64,000 nt of DNA, from positions 5,417,334 through 5,481,333 of the forward strand of contig JAQFVV010012405.1 of the NCBI GenBank assembly GCA_028023455.1, in the 5' to 3' direction. Shown here piece after piece: positions 58,051 to 64,000 of this stretch. Below the pieces are notes generated by a model. It worked only from the letters and a program-made list of their open reading frames with translations. It had not been told where the DNA came from and ran no database searches. Within the stretch, counting starts at the first letter, position 1; every line of letters starts with the position of its first letter. This stretch comes from Epiperipatus broadwayi (taxonomy: Eukaryota > Onychophora > Udeonychophora > Euonychophora > Peripatidae). The position numbers were made by a program, and so were the translations under genes.

Positions 58051-60079
58051 AGAATGCTTTAATTTAAGTTAGCAAGTACACGCTCATTTTTTTCCTTTAA
58101 GCCAGTGCGCCTAATTCGGAAATTTTATTTTAAATAATTTATTTTAGAAATTCTAACGAACAATTCTTTGTAAATGTTAATTGATGAACCGAGGGTGTAG
58201 AAAGAAACAAGGTGTCAGGCCGTAATAAATAAAGATATAAAGTAAAAATGAAATGTTTTAATCGTTATATAGAATCAAACGGAAAATTCTGGTTTTTAAT
58301 TATTTCTTGTGATTAATGTAATATTTGGATTCCAAATAAATGTCAAAATGGAGTCAATGATAATCTATTTTGCTTTAAAACGTGTCTGCAGACTTAAAAC
58401 GTAATATATTATTAAACCTGAATGAAATTAAAGCCTGTCGTGATTCAAGTTTTTCATCCAAAAGTAAATGAGTAATAGTAACTCGAAATAAAAGAGATCA
58501 TACGAAAATTTGAATTCCAGCATTCATTATTAAAAGTTAAATGGCATGAACTGATTTTAGAATCAGGCCACGCCAAAATGCCGCCTCAGTGTTTAAATGA
58601 TAAATTGGTCATACTAAAGTTCGTTTATAATATTGATTACAGCCTTTCTGATTGAATACATTGATAGCTATTTGTAAATTATTTGTCGTTACTCTTTAGT
58701 CATAAAGGTAAAACAGACTGGCATAAATATTTTCTTTTAACAAAATATTTACGTTAACAAAGCTGATAATTGTGCTACTATAAAAAAAAATAAAGAGCAA
58801 ATTAATTACTACTTTGAAAAACTATTAATACTAATTATTAGTTAATTATCTACATTTCATAACGCTAAAACAATTATGTATACTGTATATAATTTAAACC
58901 TGCAATACGTGCTATTAAATCCATAGTGAAGTTTATGTCTGAAACTCAATATCATGGACAGCAGGCTGGGACTCAAAAATATGGACTGTGGCCCGGTTCT
59001 GTCTTTTTTAGTGATAGAATTTCTTATGAAATTGAAGCAATAAATTATTATATTGCTATTACTAAATCCATAAACTGTATTGTTTAGCTTCCTGAGTGAA
59101 GACAAGCTTACTATTTGGTCAATAGAGTGCTATAATTAAGCACAACATTTTAAATCATCTTAAGAGTTATATACTTGCTATATCTGTGGCACAATTTGAT
59201 ATTGCATATATTGTTTTTACCCATGTAATAAACATTACTAAGTGCTGGTTTATAAAGCTACTTTGTATGAAAATGTGTATGGTGTTCAAGCACCAAAATG
59301 ATAAGTTGGCACAACAGTTTTGCTCATTTCACAAAAGTGAAACTACTTTTTTTGATGAGAAATCATCACCTTCTAAATTAGCCATTATACTAATATGTAT
59401 ATCTACTAGTAGGGCAGTATAAAAATAATAAATTTACTCTAAATTATTGATTAATTAAAACAAAATATTTTATTTGGACATCATTTGGAGAAAATGCTGA
59501 TAGTCTTTCAGCTTTCCTTCACTCTCCTGCAATTATCTGTAACACTGTACTGCCAGTTTGCATTCATTTAACAGTAAAAAGTGAGTTTAAAATAATATTT
59601 ATTTATTAGTTTTAAAAAATCTGAAGAGGTCAGTATTTAACAACAGTTCAACATGTTTTCAAAGAAGCTGAAACTCAACCCCAAAGCACTGACTGGTAGA
59701 CATTTTGAAAGAACAGTAGCAAGACTACTCATAAATTTCACTTTTATTAGTGATGAGCTAAAAAATGTCTTTTATTATCATTATTTTATTTAAATATTTA
59801 TAACATTTTACAAAATATTTGTATAATCATTATTAATCTTTTGCCTTATTCAAATGAGAGACTTAGTATAGAGAAATCCAGAAAAAGTATTAGATTTTAA
59901 TTTGCTTGTACATCCATCTATTGAAATATTTCACTATTTTTTCATTTTTAAATTGAAAATTTCATGTATATTTTATTCTGATATTTTAAATTTTTTTAAA
60001 AAAAAAAAATCTAAAGATGTCAGGATAATCAAAAGTGTGATGACTTCAAAGTGTTTTAGATGAAATAAAAATTATTTTA
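58051..60079. other. Non-coding stretch
   Basis: 58080-58720 has more CpG than average (ACGCTC, GTGCGCC, ATTCGG, GAACCGAGG, GGCCGTAA) but no recognised exon. Open frames at 58857-59105 and 59186-59422 have no motif I know. Confidence 0.45.
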
Positions 60080-60845
60080 ATCATCTTGATTATGCAAATG
60101 ATGTGGTTATTTTTGCAAACAATGCTTTAGAGCTTCAAGAAATAACCCAAGGAAGAAAATAGGATTGAAAATAAATGCTAAAAAGACTAAGGTAATATTT
60201 AATGGATCTTCTCAGAAGAAGATAATAAAGATTGGTAATCATGAATAAGAAGAAGTTAAGAACTACATCAGTCTTGGTCAGGTTATTAATATAGGAAAAC
60301 AATGTTTTAATTAATCATAGAATTAAACTTGGATGAAATGCTTTTATTGGAATAACTGCATATTAAAAGGAAATATGTGTGTTTGAAAAGAAGAGTTTTT
60401 AATACATGTGTTTTTCCAGTCCTCAATTAAGGATCTGAGACATACACTCTTAACAGAAGAGCAATATAGAACCTTCAGACCAGGCAAAAAAGTATGAAAA
60501 GATTATGTTAGGATTAACAAGAAGAGATTAAAAATGAAATATATAGGTGATAGAAATAAGTAGATGTGCAGACATCACTGAAAGAATTAAAAAGGTAAAA
60601 TGGAGCTGGTCTGAAGATATTGCTAGAAGGTTTGATAGTAAAAAACAGTTGAAGTTTTGAATTGGATCCCAAGAGATTTAAAACATCTAGAGTGAGACTG
60701 CATGTAAGATGATTTCATAAAATAAATTTGCTAATATGATATGGAAAAAAAGCTAGGAACTGGATAGACTGGATTAAACTTGAAGAAACTTTCATCTTTC
60801 AGTGGATCAATAAGGTTTTTAAATGATGATGATGATGATTGTAGC
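60080..60845 (+). pseudogene. RTE-type LINE, 5'-truncated
   Basis: DYANDVVIFANNALELQE contains the catalytic-box region (YAND instead of YADD). A frame-shifted continuation gives GLKINAKKTKVIFNGSSQKK and IKLGWNAFIG, then the C terminus with AVEVLNWIPRDLK-like remnants and a GATGATGATGATGAT tail at about 60826-60840. Several indels. It is older than the 49-kb copy by eye. Confidence 0.8.
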
Positions 60846-61761
60846 ATTTAACATCAGTTATACTATTTATTCAATGGTGTGTCTTTTTAATTTATATACT
60901 ACTGTGATTAGCAGCTACCTGATAATTAATTGTGGTCATTTTAACTAAAAAATAAATAATAGCTAAAAAAGATAAAAAAGAAAGAAAAAATTGGAAAGAA
61001 AATATTGTTGTCTTAAGTTAATTTACAAGCTAGTCTTGAGCCTTTCCTGCTATTCATCTTCTCTTCACTAATTGAGTCAAGGTGATTGTATGTTTATGAA
61101 ATCACATTTTCATTCTAAATAAATATGAGCACTGCAATACTGATCTAAATCTTTTCTTTATATAAGTATATAAGTTAATTATTTTTTGACAAAGTTGAAA
61201 TCATGCTGGCCAATAAATTCATAACAAACACTAACTTTAATATCATCAGATATTTTATTTTCTAGAAATGAAGATATTAATCAGCATATATATCCAGCCT
61301 ATGGAAAGTTTGTCATTTTTATAATAATTTTTTTAATTGGTTGCTTTAACGAATTTCAGTTATGCTTGATATTACTGTAGAGTCACAAACTATATGATAT
61401 TAAACTATATAACATTGATTATACACTAACCAAAACTAAATATAAATATATTACTATAGAATCTATTTTTACCTTACTAAATATCACATTACAAACATGA
61501 ATGTATGTGCTGTAATAACATTTTCTTCATGATTTGAATACTATACCCATTCAATTCTGTAATGTAGTTAAAAGCACATGTATTGATTTTTTTCCGAGTG
61601 TTTTTTTCCTTCAAAAATTTTTATTTAATATGTCTTTGTAAAGTGTCATACTTTTTTAGAACTCAGAAATGTACCCAGCCTATGAAAAGTCCATCATTTT
61701 TGTAATAGTTTTTTTAAACAGTTGCTTTAACAATTTTTTTTTGCTTTGCAGAATTACTGGC
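60846..61761. other. AT-rich non-coding stretch with a diverged direct repeat
   Basis: CAGCCTATGGAAAGTTTGTC then ATTTTTATAATAATTTTTTT and GGTTGCTTTAACGAA near 61299-61354 recurs in diverged form at about 61678-61733, 380 bp apart. No gene is recognised. Confidence 0.5.
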
Positions 61762-62011
61762 CTTGAATAAAATAGGCAAAACTCTCCATACAGTAGTGCC
61801 ACTCAGTGCCAACCAGAGTAATCAATGGATGCCTGAAGGCTTGTGCATAAAATCCCCATCTAGTGCCTACTCATCCAATATTCCCAGATTATTTTCTGGC
61901 TTGTGGCCTTTGTCAGTGAGAGCCTTGGATCTGAGAGCACTGCACCTAGTTATATACTAACATATGAAATTGTGATCATGTGATGTTTAGTGGTTTAACT
62001 TGAATAAAATA
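61762..62011 (+). mobile_element. Family A insertion with 13-bp TSD
   Basis: CTTGAATAAAATA occurs at 61762-61774 and 61999-62011 around a 224-bp insert. It begins GGCAAAACTCTCCATACAGT (six bases inside the AAACAG boundary) and ends TGATGTTTAGTGGTTTAA, the complete 3' terminus. The left arm is complete through CTTTGTCAGTGAGAG, but the right arm is mostly missing: the copy jumps from CTGCACCTAG to TGTGATCATGTGATG. It carries one minus-strand hammerhead-like core. Confidence 0.85.
61893..61916 (-). other. Hammerhead-like core, family A
   Basis: On the minus strand CTGACAA (CTGATGA with two changes), AGGCCACAAGCCA with GGC/GCC pairing, then GAAA (61896-61893). Stem II and GAAA are preserved; the first box is not. 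Confidence 0.45.
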
Positions 62012-64000
62012 CTTGTAATCCAATTAACCTCTTAAATATAAGGAAGGAATTACTTCTCTTGCATAAAATGCTCTGTAAAAAAAAATATGTTTTATTAATG
62101 GTGGAACAAATAATATTTTTTTTAAAAAAATACACCCTGTAACAAAGAAATATTTAACTTGAATATCATGTGACAGTATTATGGACAAACATTTAGGAAT
62201 TTTATATGTAAGATTTACTCTTGCCTAAAACATTTAAACTAAAATAAATGATTTATTTACCATTTTAATCTTCAGCTTAAGTAGAATTGTAATAAAATTA
62301 CATTATTTTTTAACATAATTAAAGTTTTAAATAATTTTAATCTAATAAAAATAATGAAAGTATTTTAACGTTAAAATATTCTTGAAAAATAAAAAAAAGC
62401 ACATCCTTTAGATCTTTATTAGTGAATTTTAAACATTTGTTTTTCTTACTTACCATATGAGGTTTTCAATGCATCACCATCATTATTAATTGCAAAAACA
62501 AAATACACTTTTTATTTATTATTAAAAATATTCAAAAAATTAAAATTAAACAAAAAGTTCATTTTTTTATCTTTATTAACCTAACATAAAACAATTGTGC
62601 AATAAATAGTTGTACAGTAGTTATTCTTAATTCCTGATTATATTTCTTATCCAGGAACAAAAAATAAAATCTATTTATAGAATAGTTGCTGATGTAGTGC
62701 AGCACAGTAATGTAATATTGCAGTTAGATCTTAGAAATAGAAACATTACAATCCTGTGCCCCATATTTAAAGGCCACCCAATTCACTGACAATAGGTCTA
62801 ATCCAGATGCTCTCTGGTGAGAACAATACTAGACTAAAATCCATAAAATTTTTCAGATAAAAAAATATAAGAGTAAGTATATGACATGCTAAAATTTAAA
62901 TAAGCCAAAAGAGTTGATAAGAAGATGTAAAACAAGTAGGTTTATTGTGGAGGAAAGAGTAAAAAGATGTAACATAAATTATAATGGAATATTAATTCAC
63001 TATCTTTATTCCACTCCTGTGCCATCTATTGTTAGCAGTTTGAAAAATGATTGGTTGGGCAGAAAAGTTGAAAAAATAGTTTTAGTAATAAAAAATACTG
63101 GTAAATGACTGTAAACTATTATATTAAAAACTTATTTCAAAATGTCTGTTTATTTTTTTAAGAATATATGATAATTTTAAGGTTGAAACGATGTAGGGAG
63201 AAACTGGAAAAAATAGTTATTAGGAAATTGTAGTATTGTAATTGAACAGAAAAAGAAGACTTTAATGCACAATAAATATGGTGAAAATTTGTTAAAAATA
63301 ATATTGGTGCTGTAAATTTAATGGATTGCCATTATTGTATTTGCATAATGCATGAATGAGTTATGACAAATATTTTGTGGCAAAAAAAATCATTATAAAA
63401 AAAAACATTAGTTTATCTATACTCAAAATCATGGAGTTTAATAGATTACATCTAGAAAACAGAAATACAAGAGGTCATATTACATGCAAAAGTACATTGT
63501 TGGATCAATTCTAAAGCTATAAGATTTTAATGGCTGTTCTGTTAAAAAATAGATCTTATTCCAGTCATATCTTCAAAAAACATTATGTTATTCTTTTAAA
63601 GTACAACCATTCATGTTAGAGTTTGACAACTATTAAATACAAAAATTGCTAATATGGATTTATAAAATTTTCAAATTACTGCAGCATGGAATTATTTTGA
63701 GATGCATGTTATAAATATGAGTATATTTATTATTGAATTCATTAAAAAAAGTCCCATGACTATTCTTTGCCAATCATTTTATTATTGGTGACTTCATATC
63801 TTCTGCTGGCTAAAATAATAAATCAAATCTGAAGCTTCCTAATCAAAACAGATTTAAAGATAAAAATTCAATGACTGATTAGAATACTTTAAAATGTTTG
63901 ATGGATTAAAACTGCAAAAAAGATGCAGACATTTATTGATAATGTTCATTTTCAAGCTTTTTTGATCCATTGAAAAAAATTTACGAACCTAAAAATTATA
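62012..64000. other. AT-rich non-coding stretch
   Basis: No gene, RNA gene or element with ends is recognised. The 64-codon frame at 62914 (MIRRCKTSRFIVEERVKRCN...) has no known motif. Confidence 0.5.

Overview
The window is AT-rich animal DNA with no convincing intact cellular gene; base composition was read by eye, not computed. Nearly every recognisable protein signal is a decayed transposable-element fragment, mostly with stops and frameshifts. The mixture of RTE-type LINEs, a second LINE type, a Ty3/gypsy LTR element, Penelope-like elements (PLEs), tRNA-derived sequences and long microsatellites points to an invertebrate metazoan. The species cannot be named from the sequence. No ORF in the window beyond the transposon pieces looks like a conserved cellular protein.

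Layout. 1-7.1 kb: AT-rich spacer, plus a 970-bp element with terminal inverted repeats and TA flanks (2643-3612). 7.1-11 kb: one copy of a repeated element called family A here, then three long foldbacks (7754-8646, 9556-10182, 10527-10974). 12.4-12.6 kb: a minimal family A copy with a 12-bp target-site duplication (TSD). 14.1-14.5 kb: an inverted family C element. 14.7-20.8 kb: a degenerate Ty3/gypsy element on the minus strand with two LTRs; its left LTR was later hit by a 745-bp family C tandem insertion and by a small foldback. 24-29 kb: RTE 3' fragments, a giant foldback (25453-26567), a LINE reverse-transcriptase relic and a family A copy. 30.2-31.3 kb: a tandem family A array. 33-37 kb: foldbacks, a perfect 124-bp tandem duplication and two ribozyme-like cores. 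36977-37724: a huge TAGA/TAGG microsatellite. 37.7-40.3 kb: a CpG-richer, probably single-copy island, the best candidate for host functional DNA. 40.5-46.7 kb: two PLE remnants (GIY-YIG on plus; RT and GIY-YIG on minus) and a family A insertion. 47.7-51.8 kb: RTE fragments including one with endonuclease and RT. 52-64 kb: foldbacks, tRNA-like sequences, another RTE fragment and a family A copy.

The main observation links these repeats. Several short repeat families, tandem or head-to-head, carry a segment laid out like a hammerhead ribozyme core: a CTGATGA box, a short hairpin (stem II), then a GAAA box. The clearest (33248-33290) has an uninterrupted 5-bp stem II exactly between the boxes; two others (15039-15104, 15497-15563) also have a 10-bp stem III and a GUA triplet at the expected cleavage side. 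Five family A copies and two family C copies are flanked by 9-15 bp TSDs, and independent copies share the same end points, so they were inserted by a retrotransposition-type process. PLEs and the non-autonomous 'retrozymes' of animals are the known elements that combine hammerheads, tandem units and retroposition, and PLE relics are present here. I infer a decaying population of hammerhead-bearing, PLE-mobilised foldback/tandem retroelements. Ribozyme activity is not shown, and the stem I-stem III junction departs from the canonical form.
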